64,000 bases of DNA, from assembly GCF_027587195.1 (NCBI RefSeq), contig NZ_JAPDDP010000007.1, forward strand, positions 100,513 through 164,512, written 5' to 3'. Position 1 is the stretch's first letter. Every line of letters begins with the position of its first letter. This DNA is from Solirubrobacter phytolaccae (GTDB lineage: Bacteria > Actinomycetota > Thermoleophilia > Solirubrobacterales > Solirubrobacteraceae). Shown one piece after another: positions 1 through 8,621 of this stretch. The translations under genes and the position numbers were made by a program. The notes beneath the pieces are model-generated. The model was not told the origin of the DNA and did no database searches. It saw only the letters and a program-made list of their open reading frames with translations.

Positions 1-128
1 GGCTCCGCGCGGCGGTGAAGCGGCGCCGTGCAGGCCTACCGTCAAGTTACGGTCATCGAAGATCGTCCCTCGGCCGTCCCGCTTGGGCTCGTTGTGATCG
101 ATTTCCGGTCGACGAACGGGCGCGGAGA

Positions 129-179
129 GGGGGTGCCGTCGGAACCTTTCGCATAGCGATAGTTAGCGACGGCACCCCC
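129..179. terminator. 13-bp inverted repeat, possible terminator
   Basis: Perfect 13-base arms (GGGGGTGCCGTCG at 129-141 and its complement at 167-179) enclose a 25-base spacer with its own small dyad (TCGC-ATA-GCGA, 149-159). The right arm is followed by CTTTGTTC, a weak T-rich tail. It lies about 40 bases past the stop of the leftward MFS gene, so it may end that transcript. The long loop is unusual for an intrinsic terminator, and a protein-binding site or an old element end is possible. The first 128 bases show no convincing gene. Confidence 0.4.
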
Positions 180-219
180 CTTTGTTCAGAGCGCGGTCGT
201 GCGCGACCGTGGTTGAGAT

Positions 220-1653
220 CTACGCCGCGCTTGCTTCAGCGACCATCGCCGCGTCCGGACGGATGCGCGGCGCGCGCACCGCCCCGATGACCAGGTTCGC
301 CACCGCCAGCCCCGCGGCGATCAGCATCCCCCGCTCGAAGCCCCCGGCCAAGGCGTCCGTCTGAACCGCGCCGGCGGCCAAGAGATCCCCCGTCCGCGTC
401 GTCGCCGTCGTCGAGATCAACGCGAGTCCCAACGCGCCGCCGACCTGGAAGGCGGTCGTGATCACACCCGAGGCCGCGCCCGCGTCCTCGTGCGGGACCT
501 CCGCGACCGCGGCGATCTGGTTCGCGACGCCCACCAAAGGCAGCCCGAGGCCGAAGACGATCAGGCCCGGCAGTAGGCCGCCGGCGAACGTGGCGTCCGC
601 GCCCGCCTGGCTCAGCAGCAACAGGCCGACGGCCCCGACCGCGCTGCCACCCAGGTACGCGGCACGCGTCCCGAAGCGCGTCACGAGCTGCGCGCCGATG
701 ACCGCCGACAGGATCGCCGCACCGCCCATCGGCAGGAAGTGCGTGCCGGCCTCCAGCGCGCTGTCGCCGTGCACCTGCTGCAGGTAGAGGGCGGTGAGGA
801 AGAACATGCCCAGGAACGCGCCGCCGTTGAGGGCGAGGGCGATCGCGGAGACGCTCAGGCCGCGCACGCGGAACAGGCGGAGCGGGACGAGCGGGTCCTT
901 GGCGCGGGCCTCGACGAAGAGGAACGCGCCGATCAACACGACGGCGGAGCCGAAGAGCGCGAGCACCTGGGTCGAGCCCCAGCCCGCCGCTTCGGTGCGG
1001 ATCACGGCGCCGACGAGGGCGAACAAGCCGGCGGTGCCGAGGATGGCGCCCGCCACGTCGAAGTTGGAGTGCTCCCCCTGGACGCGGCGGCTCTCGGTGA
1101 TGAACGCGGGCGCGGCGAGGATCGCGACCACGGCGAAGGGCACGTTGACGAAGAAGATCCACTCCCAGCCGAGGCCGTCGACGAGCACGCCGCCGGCGAC
1201 GACGCCGAGCGTGCCGCCGATGCCGGCGAGCGCGCCCCAGACGCCGAGCGCGATGTTGCGGTCACGCCCGGCGGGGAAGATGACGGTCAGCAGCGCGAGC
1301 GCGGCGGGGGAGAGCAGGGCGCCGCCGATGCCCTGGATCGCGCGGATCGCGATCAGCGAGCCCTCGGACGTGGCGAACCCGCCGGCGAGTGAAGCGGCGG
1401 CGAACAGCCCGAGGCCGATCAGGAACAGGCGCCGGCGGCCGAGGATGTCGCTCATCCGGCCGCCCAGCAGCAACAGGCCGCCGAACGTGAGCGTGTAGCT
1501 GTTGACCACCCACTGCAGGCCCTCGGCGCTGAAGCCGAGGTCGGTCTGGATGGCCGGGAGCGCGACGTTCACGATCGTGACGTCGAGGACGACCATGAAC
1601 TGGGCCAGCGCGAGCACCGCCAGCGCCAGCCATCTCGATCGTGAATCATTCAT
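220..1653 (-). CDS. MFS drug exporter, DHA2 (EmrB/QacA) family
   Basis: Membrane antiporter of about 477 residues with the hydrophobic pattern of the 14-helix DHA2 drug:H+ antiporters. Helix 1 carries VVLDVTIVNVALP, the family motif, and the helix 2-3 loop has GRMSDILGRRR, the MFS motif A. It probably exports toxic hydrophobic compounds. I chose the ATG at 1653. The longer reading from TTG at 1704 repeats Met-Asn-Asp-Ser twice only because it translates two copies of a TGAATCATTCA operator; an ATG at 1668 is a third option. It is divergent from a MarR gene, which is probably its repressor. Substrate unknown. Confidence 0.88.
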   Translation of the reverse strand: MNDSRSRWLALAVLALAQFMVVLDVTIVNVALPAIQTDLGFSAEGLQWVVNSYTLTFGGLLLLGGRMSDILGRRRLFLIGLGLFAAASLAGGFATSEGSLIAIRAIQGIGGALLSPAALALLTVIFPAGRDRNIALGVWGALAGIGGTLGVVAGGVLVDGLGWEWIFFVNVPFAVVAILAAPAFITESRRVQGEHSNFDVAGAILGTAGLFALVGAVIRTEAAGWGSTQVLALFGSAVVLIGAFLFVEARAKDPLVPLRLFRVRGLSVSAIALALNGGAFLGMFFLTALYLQQVHGDSALEAGTHFLPMGGAAILSAVIGAQLVTRFGTRAAYLGGSAVGAVGLLLLSQAGADATFAGGLLPGLIVFGLGLPLVGVANQIAAVAEVPHEDAGAASGVITTAFQVGGALGLALISTTATTRTGDLLAAGAVQTDALAGGFERGMLIAAGLAVANLVIGAVRAPRIRPDAAMVAEASAA

Positions 1654-1719
1654 GCGGTGAACGGTCATGTCGGGCACTGTAGGTGTATCCTGTGAATCAT
1701 TCAAGTCATGAATAATTCT
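1642..1719. promoter_or_regulatory. MarR-type operator cluster, three half-palindromes
   Basis: TGAATCATTCA occurs identically at 1642-1652 and 1693-1703, and a variant TGAATAATTCT lies at 1709-1719. The copies surround both divergent gene starts, and the last overlaps the MarR start codon. Near-palindromic repeats at a MarR/exporter junction are typical MarR-family operators. Binding by the adjacent regulator is an inference. Confidence 0.65.
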
Positions 1720-2145
1720 TGTGAAGCACTACCCTCCGCTCCGGTGCTGCCCCGCGGAACGCTCGATCGCCCTGCCCTGCTGCTGGTCAAGATCGGCCAC
1801 GACGTCGCGGCGCGTGGCGAGGACGCGCTCGCCGAGCTGGGCCTGAGCGGTCGCCAGTACATGGTCCTCGGGGTGCTGAGCGCGGACACGCCGCCGTCGC
1901 AGCAGGAGCTCGCGGGCCTCTGTGGGCTGCTGCCCGCGCAGGTCGTGATCGTCGTCGACGAGCTCGAGCGGCGCGGCCTCGCTGAGCGCCAGCGCTCCGA
2001 GACGGATCGCCGGCGCTCCGTGGTCTCGCTCACCGAAGCGGGTGCGACGGCGCTCGCGCGGGCGGACGAGCTGGGCAAGCGGCTCGTCGCCGAGCTCGAC
2101 CCGCAGGCGCGGCAAGCCGCCATCGACGCCCTGTCGCGTCCGTAG
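1708..2145 (+). CDS. MarR family transcriptional regulator
   Basis: 145-residue winged-helix repressor. The segment around residues 45-100 (GLSGRQYMVLGVL, then PPSQQELAGLCGL, then a wing with RQRSETDRRRSVVSLTEAG) is the standard MarR fold, with the DRR wing motif. It is transcribed away from the DHA2 exporter at 220-1653, and its start lies inside the shared operator cluster, so autorepression plus repression of the exporter, relieved by an exported ligand, is the likely circuit. No ribosome binding site is obvious, so the transcript may be leaderless. Confidence 0.85.
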   Translation: MNNSCEALPSAPVLPRGTLDRPALLLVKIGHDVAARGEDALAELGLSGRQYMVLGVLSADTPPSQQELAGLCGLLPAQVVIVVDELERRGLAERQRSETDRRRSVVSLTEAGATALARADELGKRLVAELDPQARQAAIDALSRP

Positions 2146-2272
2146 TACGCTGCGCAGGCGGGCTCGCGTCGACTCCAGCGGGAGAGGCGGGCAAGCACGA
2201 CAGAGGCGGCACGTGGTGCCTTCCCAACAGGGCTATCACCGGTCGCCGGTTCAGTTCGGCTGGGCGGACTCG

Positions 2273-3223
2273 ATGTCGTTGATGTGCTTGTTGGACCTTG
2301 ACCAGGATTTGGGTCGACTGCTCGATCGGGAGCGCTGGGAGCTCGCGCGGCACGCGATCCGCGTGCGCGTGGCGGCGCTGCCCCTCGGCGCGTGGGACAT
2401 CCGCGCGCTCGACGAGGTGAGCCCGGCCAACGTCGGGCTGCTGGTCATCGACGGGGTGATCGCGCGCGAGCTCACGTTCGAGGGCGTCGTCAGCACCGAG
2501 CTGTTCGGTCCGGGTGATCTGGTGCGTCCGTGGGCGCTCGACGACTCCACCCGGCTGCTGGAGTCGGCGACGTGCTGGAACACGCTGGCGTCGCTGCGGG
2601 TGGCGGTCATCGACCAGGCGGTCGCGGCGCGGCTGAGCTCGTTCCCGGAGCTCAACGCCGTGCTCGTCGATCGCCTGAACGAGCGGGCGCGGCGGCTCGC
2701 GATGATGCAGGCGATCGCGCACCTGAACCGCGTGGACGCGCGCGTCGAGGCGGTGTTGTGGCTGCTCGCCGAGCGCTGGGGCCGCGTGACGTCCGCGGGC
2801 ATCGTGGTCGACCTCACGCTCTCGCACCGGGCGCTGGGCCAGCTCATCGGCGCTCGCCGACCGACCGTCTCGACGGCGCTCGCGAGCCTGGCCCGGACCG
2901 GCCGCGTCTCCCGCCGGCCCGACGGGGCGTGGCTGCTCGATCCGGGGTCGCGCCCGACCGCCGGCCTCGCGACCGACGGAGCGATCCGCCAGCGGCGCCG
3001 CCTGTTCCCGGCCCCCGAGCCGGAGCTGGCGTTCGCGGACGAGCCGCCGGTGCCGATGGACGACGTCTGGTCGGCGATCGAGGCGCTCTACGAGAAGTCC
3101 CGCGTCCAGGGTGAGGACGTCGAGGCGCTCCGGGGAGAGATCGCGGCGCTCCGCCAGCGCGCCCGCCTCGCCGCGTCGCACGAGACCCGGCGCCGGGGCG
3201 CCGGATCTCGCGTGGCGCACTAG
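2273..3223 (+). CDS. Crp/Fnr family transcriptional regulator
   Basis: About 316 residues: an N-terminal cyclic-nucleotide-binding-like beta domain (residues 1-115), a dimer helix, and a C-terminal Crp-type winged helix (LSHRALGQLIGARRPTVSTAL, about residues 185-205). A further 70-residue tail contains a short helical segment near the end. The cAMP phosphate-binding motif is not evident, so the effector is unknown. The start is uncertain: ATG 2273 is used, but an in-frame GTG at 2213 preceded by an AGAGGCGG-like sequence would add 20 residues. It is convergent with the MMPL gene, sharing the stop tetranucleotide CTAG. Confidence 0.8.
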   Translation: MSLMCLLDLDQDLGRLLDRERWELARHAIRVRVAALPLGAWDIRALDEVSPANVGLLVIDGVIARELTFEGVVSTELFGPGDLVRPWALDDSTRLLESATCWNTLASLRVAVIDQAVAARLSSFPELNAVLVDRLNERARRLAMMQAIAHLNRVDARVEAVLWLLAERWGRVTSAGIVVDLTLSHRALGQLIGARRPTVSTALASLARTGRVSRRPDGAWLLDPGSRPTAGLATDGAIRQRRRLFPAPEPELAFADEPPVPMDDVWSAIEALYEKSRVQGEDVEALRGEIAALRQRARLAASHETRRRGAGSRVAH

Positions 3224-5313
3224 GCCGGCTGTGCGACGGGCCGCAGTGACGAGCCTTCGATGTCGACGTCGGGCAGTAGCCGGTCCAGCCAGCCCGGCAG
3301 CCACCACGCGCGCTCGCCGAGCAGCGCCATCACCGCGGGGATCAACGTCATCCGGACCAGGAACGCGTCGACGAGGATCCCGAACGCGAGCGCGAACCCG
3401 ACCGACTTGATGATCGCGTCCTGCTCGAGGATGAAGCCGGAGAACACGGCGCCCATGATCAGCGCCGCCGCGGTGACGACGCGCGCGCCGTGGCGGAAGC
3501 CCTCGGTCACGGCGCGCGTCGGGGCGGCGCCGTGGACGTGCTCCTCGCGCATCCGTGAGACCAGGAACACCTGGTAGTCCATCGCGAGCCCGAAGAGGAT
3601 GCCGATGACGAGGATCGGCAACATCGAGATGATCGGCGCGGCCTGCGCGACGCCGAGCAGGTCCGCGCCGAAGCCCTCCTGGAAGACCGCGACCAGCGCG
3701 CCGAACGTCGCGCCGATCGTCAGCAGGAACCCGGCGATCGCGGTGAGCGGGACGAGCACGGAGCGGAAGGCGACGGCCAGCAGCACGAACGCGATCCCGA
3801 CGATCACGGCGAGGAACGGGATCAGCGCGGCGCCGAGCCGGTCGGCGACGTCGATGTTGACCGCGGTCTGCCCGGTCACGAGCACGTCGTCGCGCACGCG
3901 GATGCGCTCCACGAGGTCCTTCGTCTCCTGGGTCGAGGGCCCGCTGCGGGCGATCAGCGAGAGGATCGCGGTGTCGCCGGCGGGGTTGAGCGTGGGCTCG
4001 CCGACGCTGGCGACGTCCCGGTCGGCGCGCAGCTCACGCGCCACCGTCGTGGCGTCCGCGGGGTCGTCGACGACGATCATCAGCGGCCCGTTGAAGCCCG
4101 GCCCGAACCCGTCGCTCAGCAGCTCGTAGGCCTGGCGGTTGGTGGCGTCCGGCGCCGCGGTCGAGTCGTCGGGCATGCCGAGGCGCATGTCGAGCATCGG
4201 CAGCGCGCAGGCGCCGAGCGCGACGACGGTCAGCGCCACGGCGGGGATGCGGTGCCGGAGCACGGTGCTCACCCAGCGCGAGCCGACCGTCGGTCGCGCC
4301 GCCCGTGGACCCGTCTCGAAGTTCTTGCCCTTCGCCAGCCGCGTCCCCGCGAACCCGAACAGCGCCGGGACGAGCGTCAGCGCGACGAGCACCGCGACCG
4401 CGACCGTCGCGGCGGCGGCGACGCCCATCGCGGTCAGGAACGGAATGCCGACGACCGACAGCGCGGCCAGCGCGATCACGACGGTCGCGCCCGCGAACAC
4501 GACCGCGCTGCCCGCCGTCCCGACCGCGCGGCCGGCGGACTCCTCCGGGTCCATCCCTTCGAACAGCTGCGTGCGGTGGCGGGAGAGGATGAACAGCGCG
4601 TAGTCGATGCCGACGGCGAGGCCGAGCATCAGCGCGAGGGTCGGGACCGCGTCGCTGAGGTCGACGAAGCCCGTCGCGGCGGTGATGCCGGCGAGGCCGA
4701 TCCCGACGCCGAGGGCCGCGGTCAGCAAGGGCAGGCCCGCGGCGAGCAGGGTGCCGAACGTGAACGCGAGCACGAGCGCGGCGACGCCGAACCCGAGGAA
4801 CTCGCCGATCCCGGACCCGCTCGCCTCGATCACGGCGTCGCCGCCGAACTCGACCTGCACGCCGGCCCGCTCGGCCTGCTGCGCGGCGCGCTGCACGGCT
4901 TCGAGCGAGCCGACCTCCAGGTCGTCGGCGGGCCGGTCGAAGCTCACCTGCGCGAGCCCGATCCGGCGGTCCTCGGAGAGCTGGGGAGCGCTCGCGTCGG
5001 CGACGTCGGGCGCCTTGGCGACCTGCGCGAGCGCCGCGTCGACGGCCGCCTTGCGCTCGCCGGTGAGCGCTTCCCCCTCAGGCGCGGCGAAGACGATCCG
5101 GCCCGAGCCGCCGTTCGCCTCCGGGAACCGCTGCGCGAGCCGGTCGATCGCCTCCTGAGACTCGGTGCCGGGGATCGTGAAGGAACCTTCGGTCGGGCCG
5201 CTGAGCGTCGCCGCCCCGAGGAAGATCGCGCCGAAGAGGGCGAGCCAGACGGCGAGGACGAGTCGACGGCGGCGGTATGCGGTGCGGCCGAGTCTGTAGA
5301 GCGCTGAAGCCAT
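3220..5313 (-). CDS. MMPL family RND transporter
   Basis: 697-residue inner-membrane exporter with the duplicated MMPL/HAE-like layout: TM1, a periplasmic loop (residues 35-170), five TMs, a short cytosolic region, then a second TM-loop-five-TM half. Conserved pieces include VGIDYALFILSRHR in the first half and GLAMDYQVFLVSRMREEH in the second, where Asp-Tyr is the proton-relay signature. Actinobacterial relatives export lipids or drugs; the substrate here is unknown. The start ATG at 5313 precedes a canonical cytoplasmic-basic/TM1 stretch. It is divergent from a two-component system that starts 108 bases away, which may control it. Confidence 0.88.
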   Translation of the reverse strand: MASALYRLGRTAYRRRRLVLAVWLALFGAIFLGAATLSGPTEGSFTIPGTESQEAIDRLAQRFPEANGGSGRIVFAAPEGEALTGERKAAVDAALAQVAKAPDVADASAPQLSEDRRIGLAQVSFDRPADDLEVGSLEAVQRAAQQAERAGVQVEFGGDAVIEASGSGIGEFLGFGVAALVLAFTFGTLLAAGLPLLTAALGVGIGLAGITAATGFVDLSDAVPTLALMLGLAVGIDYALFILSRHRTQLFEGMDPEESAGRAVGTAGSAVVFAGATVVIALAALSVVGIPFLTAMGVAAAATVAVAVLVALTLVPALFGFAGTRLAKGKNFETGPRAARPTVGSRWVSTVLRHRIPAVALTVVALGACALPMLDMRLGMPDDSTAAPDATNRQAYELLSDGFGPGFNGPLMIVVDDPADATTVARELRADRDVASVGEPTLNPAGDTAILSLIARSGPSTQETKDLVERIRVRDDVLVTGQTAVNIDVADRLGAALIPFLAVIVGIAFVLLAVAFRSVLVPLTAIAGFLLTIGATFGALVAVFQEGFGADLLGVAQAAPIISMLPILVIGILFGLAMDYQVFLVSRMREEHVHGAAPTRAVTEGFRHGARVVTAAALIMGAVFSGFILEQDAIIKSVGFALAFGILVDAFLVRMTLIPAVMALLGERAWWLPGWLDRLLPDVDIEGSSLRPVAQPA

Positions 5314-5421
5314 ACCCAGAGCGTCGGGCGTGAGCGCCGCGTTGCCGAGCACCCCAGGACGCGATCGATCTGCGCCTTTAGGAGCAGGTGGCCGCGCGCA
5401 CGGCTTCCTAACCTCTGCCAC

Positions 5422-6558
5422 ATGACCCGGGAGCGGCCGACCGCCGGCGACGTCATCACGACCGTCCTCGCCACGGCCGCCTGCATCGTCGTCACGCTGC
5501 TCGTGCGCGGGGACGTGGACGACACGCGGCGCGACGTCGACGCGCTCGCGGTCGCGCTCATCGTCGTCGGCTTCGCCCCGACCGTGCTCTGGCGGACCCG
5601 ACCGATGGTCCCGGCGATCGCCGCGCTCGTCCTGCTGCTCGTGGGCACCGCGATCGGCTACATGTTCGTCGGCCCGATCGTCCTTGCCATCGCGTTGGTC
5701 GGGTGGGCGGCATGCCGCGCCGAGTCGTCGACGACGTGGTCGCTCGGCCTGTTCGCCGGCGTCACGTTCGCGGTGGTGATGTTCGTCAAGTCCGACCTGG
5801 AGTCGGTGCTCGCGGCCATCGGCGGGTTCGCCATCGGGATGGTGCCTGCCCTGGTCGGTGAGCAACTGCGCGCGGAGCGGCTCCGCGCGCGCACCGCGCA
5901 GGAGCTCGCGCGGCGGGTCGAGGAGCTGCGCGACGGAGACGTGCAGCGGGCCGTGGCCGAGGAGCGGTTGCGGATCGCGCGCGACGTGCACGACATCACC
6001 GGCCATCACTTGAGCGCGATCGCCCTGCAGTCGGCGGGCGCGGGGCGGATGACCAAGGACCCCGGCGCGCGGGAGGCGTTCGAGCGCATCCACGGTCTGA
6101 CGGTCGAGGCGCTGGGGCAGACGCGGCGCTCGCTCGGCGTACTGCGCGCGTCCGAGCCCGCGGAGCTCGCGCCGCCGCCGCGCCTCGAGCACCTCGAGCA
6201 GCTCCTCGCACCCGTGCGGGCCGCGGGGCTGGACGTCCAGCTCGCGATCGAGGGCGACGTGCGCGCGTTGTCGGAGACCGCGGAGATGTCCGCGTACCGC
6301 GTCGTCCAGGAGTCGGTCACCAACGTCATCCGCCACGCCGGCGCCGACGCGGTGCGGATCGCGGTCGTCTACGGCTCGGCCGTGGTGACGATCACGGTCG
6401 CCGACGACGGCCGCGGTGGTCCGTCGGCGCGGACCGGCAGTGGCATCGAAGGGATGCGCGAGCGGGTCGCGCTGGTCGGCGGCTCGCTCACAGCGGGCAC
6501 GACGAACGGCCACGGGTGGACGGTCCGGGCGACGCTGCCGCTCAAGGACTCCGCGTGA
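5422..6558 (+). CDS. Sensor histidine kinase, NarL/DesK type
   Basis: 378 residues. Four or five N-terminal membrane helices (residues 10-150) are followed by a coiled linker, a HisKA_3 dimerisation domain with phospho-acceptor His190 in RDVHDITGHHLS, and a HATPase_c domain with an N-box (ESVTNVIRHAG) and G-box (VADDGRGG). There is no periplasmic sensor domain, so the signal is probably sensed in or at the membrane, as in DesK-like kinases. Its stop overlaps the response-regulator start as GTGA, so the two are translationally coupled. It is divergent from the MMPL exporter, a common envelope-stress arrangement. Confidence 0.88.
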   Translation: MTRERPTAGDVITTVLATAACIVVTLLVRGDVDDTRRDVDALAVALIVVGFAPTVLWRTRPMVPAIAALVLLLVGTAIGYMFVGPIVLAIALVGWAACRAESSTTWSLGLFAGVTFAVVMFVKSDLESVLAAIGGFAIGMVPALVGEQLRAERLRARTAQELARRVEELRDGDVQRAVAEERLRIARDVHDITGHHLSAIALQSAGAGRMTKDPGAREAFERIHGLTVEALGQTRRSLGVLRASEPAELAPPPRLEHLEQLLAPVRAAGLDVQLAIEGDVRALSETAEMSAYRVVQESVTNVIRHAGADAVRIAVVYGSAVVTITVADDGRGGPSARTGSGIEGMRERVALVGGSLTAGTTNGHGWTVRATLPLKDSA

Positions 6559-7232
6559 GCATCCGCGTCGTCATCGCCGACGATCAGGCGATCTCCCGCC
6601 AGGGCATGCGGATGATCCTCGAGAGCGCCGGCGACATCGAGGTGGTCGGCGAGGCGATCGACGGCCTGGACGCGGTCGGCCAGGCGGAGCGGCGCAGTCC
6701 CGACGTCGTGCTGATGGACATCCGGATGCCGCGGATGGACGGCATCGAGGCCACCCGCCGGCTGCGCGAGTCGCCGGTCGAGGTGATCATCATCACGACC
6801 TTCGACCTCGACGAGTACGTGATCGAGGCGCTGCGCGCCGGTGCCGTCGGCTTCCTCGTCAAGGACTCGCCGCCCGAGCGGATCATCGACGCGGTCCGCG
6901 CCGTCGCGCGTGGCGACGCGCTGATCGCGCCGGAGGTCACCCGCCGCCTGCTCGGCCGCTTCGTCTCCACGATGCCCGCGCGCGCCGGGGACCCGCGCCT
7001 CGCCCAGCTCACCCCGCGCGAGCACGACGTGCTGCTCGAGATCGCCGCCGGGCGCAGCAACGCGGACATCGCCGCGCGACTGCACCTCGAGGAGAGCACG
7101 GTCAAGGGCCACGTGCGGCGGATGCTGGCCAAGCTCGACCTCGCCAGCCGCGTCCAGGCCGTGATCTTCGCCTACGAGACCGGGCTCGTCGCGCCCGGCT
7201 CAGTGCAGCGGGCAGATGAGCTGCGGGACTGA
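6555..7232 (+). CDS. NarL/LuxR family response regulator
   Basis: 225 residues: a receiver domain with acidic pocket ADD (residues 9-10) and phospho-acceptor Asp55 (LMDIRMPRMDG), the switch Thr in ITTF, and Lys in VKDSPPE. A C-terminal LuxR-type HTH follows (LTPREHDVLLEIAAGRSNAD..., about residues 155-215). The GTG start at 6555 overlaps the kinase stop; an upstream ATG at 6516 would lie inside the kinase and is not used. It forms the cognate pair with the kinase. The 3' end overlaps the small membrane-peptide gene on the other strand by 33 bases. The target is probably the divergent MMPL gene, an inference. Confidence 0.9.
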   Translation: MSIRVVIADDQAISRQGMRMILESAGDIEVVGEAIDGLDAVGQAERRSPDVVLMDIRMPRMDGIEATRRLRESPVEVIIITTFDLDEYVIEALRAGAVGFLVKDSPPERIIDAVRAVARGDALIAPEVTRRLLGRFVSTMPARAGDPRLAQLTPREHDVLLEIAAGRSNADIAARLHLEESTVKGHVRRMLAKLDLASRVQAVIFAYETGLVAPGSVQRADELRD

Positions 7233-7343
7233 GCCATCGGCGTCCTCGGCCATCGCCTCGTTCACCTGGTAGAGCACGCCGAGGAAGCTCACGCCCGTGA
7301 TCAGCAGCCCGACGAGCAGGTAGATCACGCCCTGGCGGGTCAT
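7200..7343 (-). CDS. Small membrane protein coupled to MFS carrier
   Basis: 47 residues with one clear transmembrane helix (YLLVGLLITGVSFLGVLY, about residues 8-25) and a short acidic tail ending in QLICPLH. Its ATG (7341-7343) overlaps the stop codon of the MFS gene (ATGA), which argues for translational coupling and a real gene. It could be a small accessory subunit of the carrier. I do not recognise a family. The last 33 bases overlap the end of the convergent response regulator. Confidence 0.55.
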   Translation of the reverse strand: MTRQGVIYLLVGLLITGVSFLGVLYQVNEAMAEDADGSVPQLICPLH

Positions 7344-8560
7344 GCCGTGCTCGGCGCGACGCTGCCCGCGGCGCGCTCGCGGATCGGGAGGTGCACGAGC
7401 GCCGCGGCGACGCTCAGGACGATGCAGAGGATCCACATCAGGTCGTAGCTCCCGGTTGCCTCGTAGACCGTCCCGCCGAGCAGGGCGCCGACGAACGCGC
7501 CGACCTGATGCGAGAGGAAGACCACGCCGAACAGCATGCCCACGTGGCGCGTCCCGAACATCAAGGCGACGAGCCCGGAGGTGAGGGGCACGGTCGAGAG
7601 CCACAGCAGGCCGATCAGCGCGGAGAACACGAGCACGCTGCCGACGGTCACCGGCAGCAGCAGGAAGATCGCGAAGGCGACGGCGCGGCCCGCGTAGATC
7701 CCGCTCAGCAGCAGCCGGCGCGGATGGCGCCCGCCGAGGATGCCCGACGCGTACGCGCCGATCACGTTGAAGAGGCCGATCAGCGACAGCGACCACGCGG
7801 CCAGGCCCTTGCTCAGGCCCTGGTCGGTGAGGTACGGCGGCAGGTGCGTGGTGATGAACGCGATGTGGAAGCCGCAGACGAAGAACCCGCTCGTCAGCAG
7901 CAGGTAGCTCGGGTGGTGGACCGCGGCGCGCAGCGCCTCGCGGGCGGACACGGGCTCGACGTCGGGGTCGTCGACGTCGTCGCCCTTGCCGGACAGCGAG
8001 CGCGCCAGGATCGGGACCAACAGCAGCACGGTCGCGAGCAGGAAGAGCGCGGTCTCCGCGCCGTACTGGTCGATGAAGCCCTGGCCGAGCGGCGCGAACA
8101 GGAACTGGCCCATCGAGCCCGCGGCGGTCGCGAGGCCCATCGCCCACGAGCGCTTGGCCGGCTCGACGAGCCGCGCGAAGGCCGCGATCACGATCGTGAA
8201 CGAGCCGCCCGCGACGCCGAGCCCGACGATCACGCCGCCGGTCAGCGTCAGCGCCGCCGTAGAGGTGCTCACCGACATCAGCGCGACGCCCGCCGCGTAG
8301 ACGAGCCCGCCGAGCGCGAGCACCCGGCCCGCGCCGAAGCGATCGGCGACCGCGCCCGCGAACGGCTGCCCGAGGCCCCACAGCAGGTTCTGGACGGCGA
8401 TCGCGAGCGCGAACGCCTCACGGTCCCAACCGCGCAGGTCCGTCAGCGGCGCCGTGAACAGGCCGAACGTCGTCCGGACGCCGAACGTGAGGATCGCGAT
8501 CAGGCAGCCCGCGACGACGATGACCGTCGGGCTGCGCCACCAAGGACGGCGCGCAGACAT
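7340..8560 (-). CDS. MFS transporter, 12-helix
   Basis: 406 residues with the pattern of a 12-TM major facilitator. After helix 2 there is the motif-A-like GAVADRFGAGRVL, and a central cytoplasmic loop lies around residue 200 (KGDDVDDPDVEPVS). The shape resembles oxalate/formate-antiporter or monocarboxylate-type carriers rather than DHA2 pumps. ATG 8560 is chosen because upstream residues in a longer frame translate the operator region. It is divergent from an HxlR regulator across a 61-base gap holding a strong dyad, so it is probably regulated by that protein. Substrate unknown. Confidence 0.85.
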   Translation of the reverse strand: MSARRPWWRSPTVIVVAGCLIAILTFGVRTTFGLFTAPLTDLRGWDREAFALAIAVQNLLWGLGQPFAGAVADRFGAGRVLALGGLVYAAGVALMSVSTSTAALTLTGGVIVGLGVAGGSFTIVIAAFARLVEPAKRSWAMGLATAAGSMGQFLFAPLGQGFIDQYGAETALFLLATVLLLVPILARSLSGKGDDVDDPDVEPVSAREALRAAVHHPSYLLLTSGFFVCGFHIAFITTHLPPYLTDQGLSKGLAAWSLSLIGLFNVIGAYASGILGGRHPRRLLLSGIYAGRAVAFAIFLLLPVTVGSVLVFSALIGLLWLSTVPLTSGLVALMFGTRHVGMLFGVVFLSHQVGAFVGALLGGTVYEATGSYDLMWILCIVLSVAAALVHLPIRERAAGSVAPSTA

Positions 8561-8568
8561 GGGCGACG

Positions 8569-8613
8569 ACGGTACCAGACTTGGTTCATTCAGTGAACTG
8601 ACTCTGGTACCGT
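8569..8613. promoter_or_regulatory. Nested palindrome, probable HxlR operator
   Basis: Perfect 11-base arms ACGGTACCAGA (8569-8579) and TCTGGTACCGT (8603-8613) enclose a second dyad, GTTCA (8584-8588) / TGAAC (8594-8598). It fills the gap between the divergent MFS and HxlR starts. The centre-to-centre symmetry suggests a dimer or tandem-dimer site repressing both promoters. Confidence 0.65.
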
Positions 8614-8621
8614 TGGCCTCG

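Noticed and set aside
5314..6513. N-terminal extension of the MMPL gene to 6513
   Set aside because: The extension is antisense to the histidine kinase and is Arg-rich shadow. The natural MMPL N-terminus starts at 5313.
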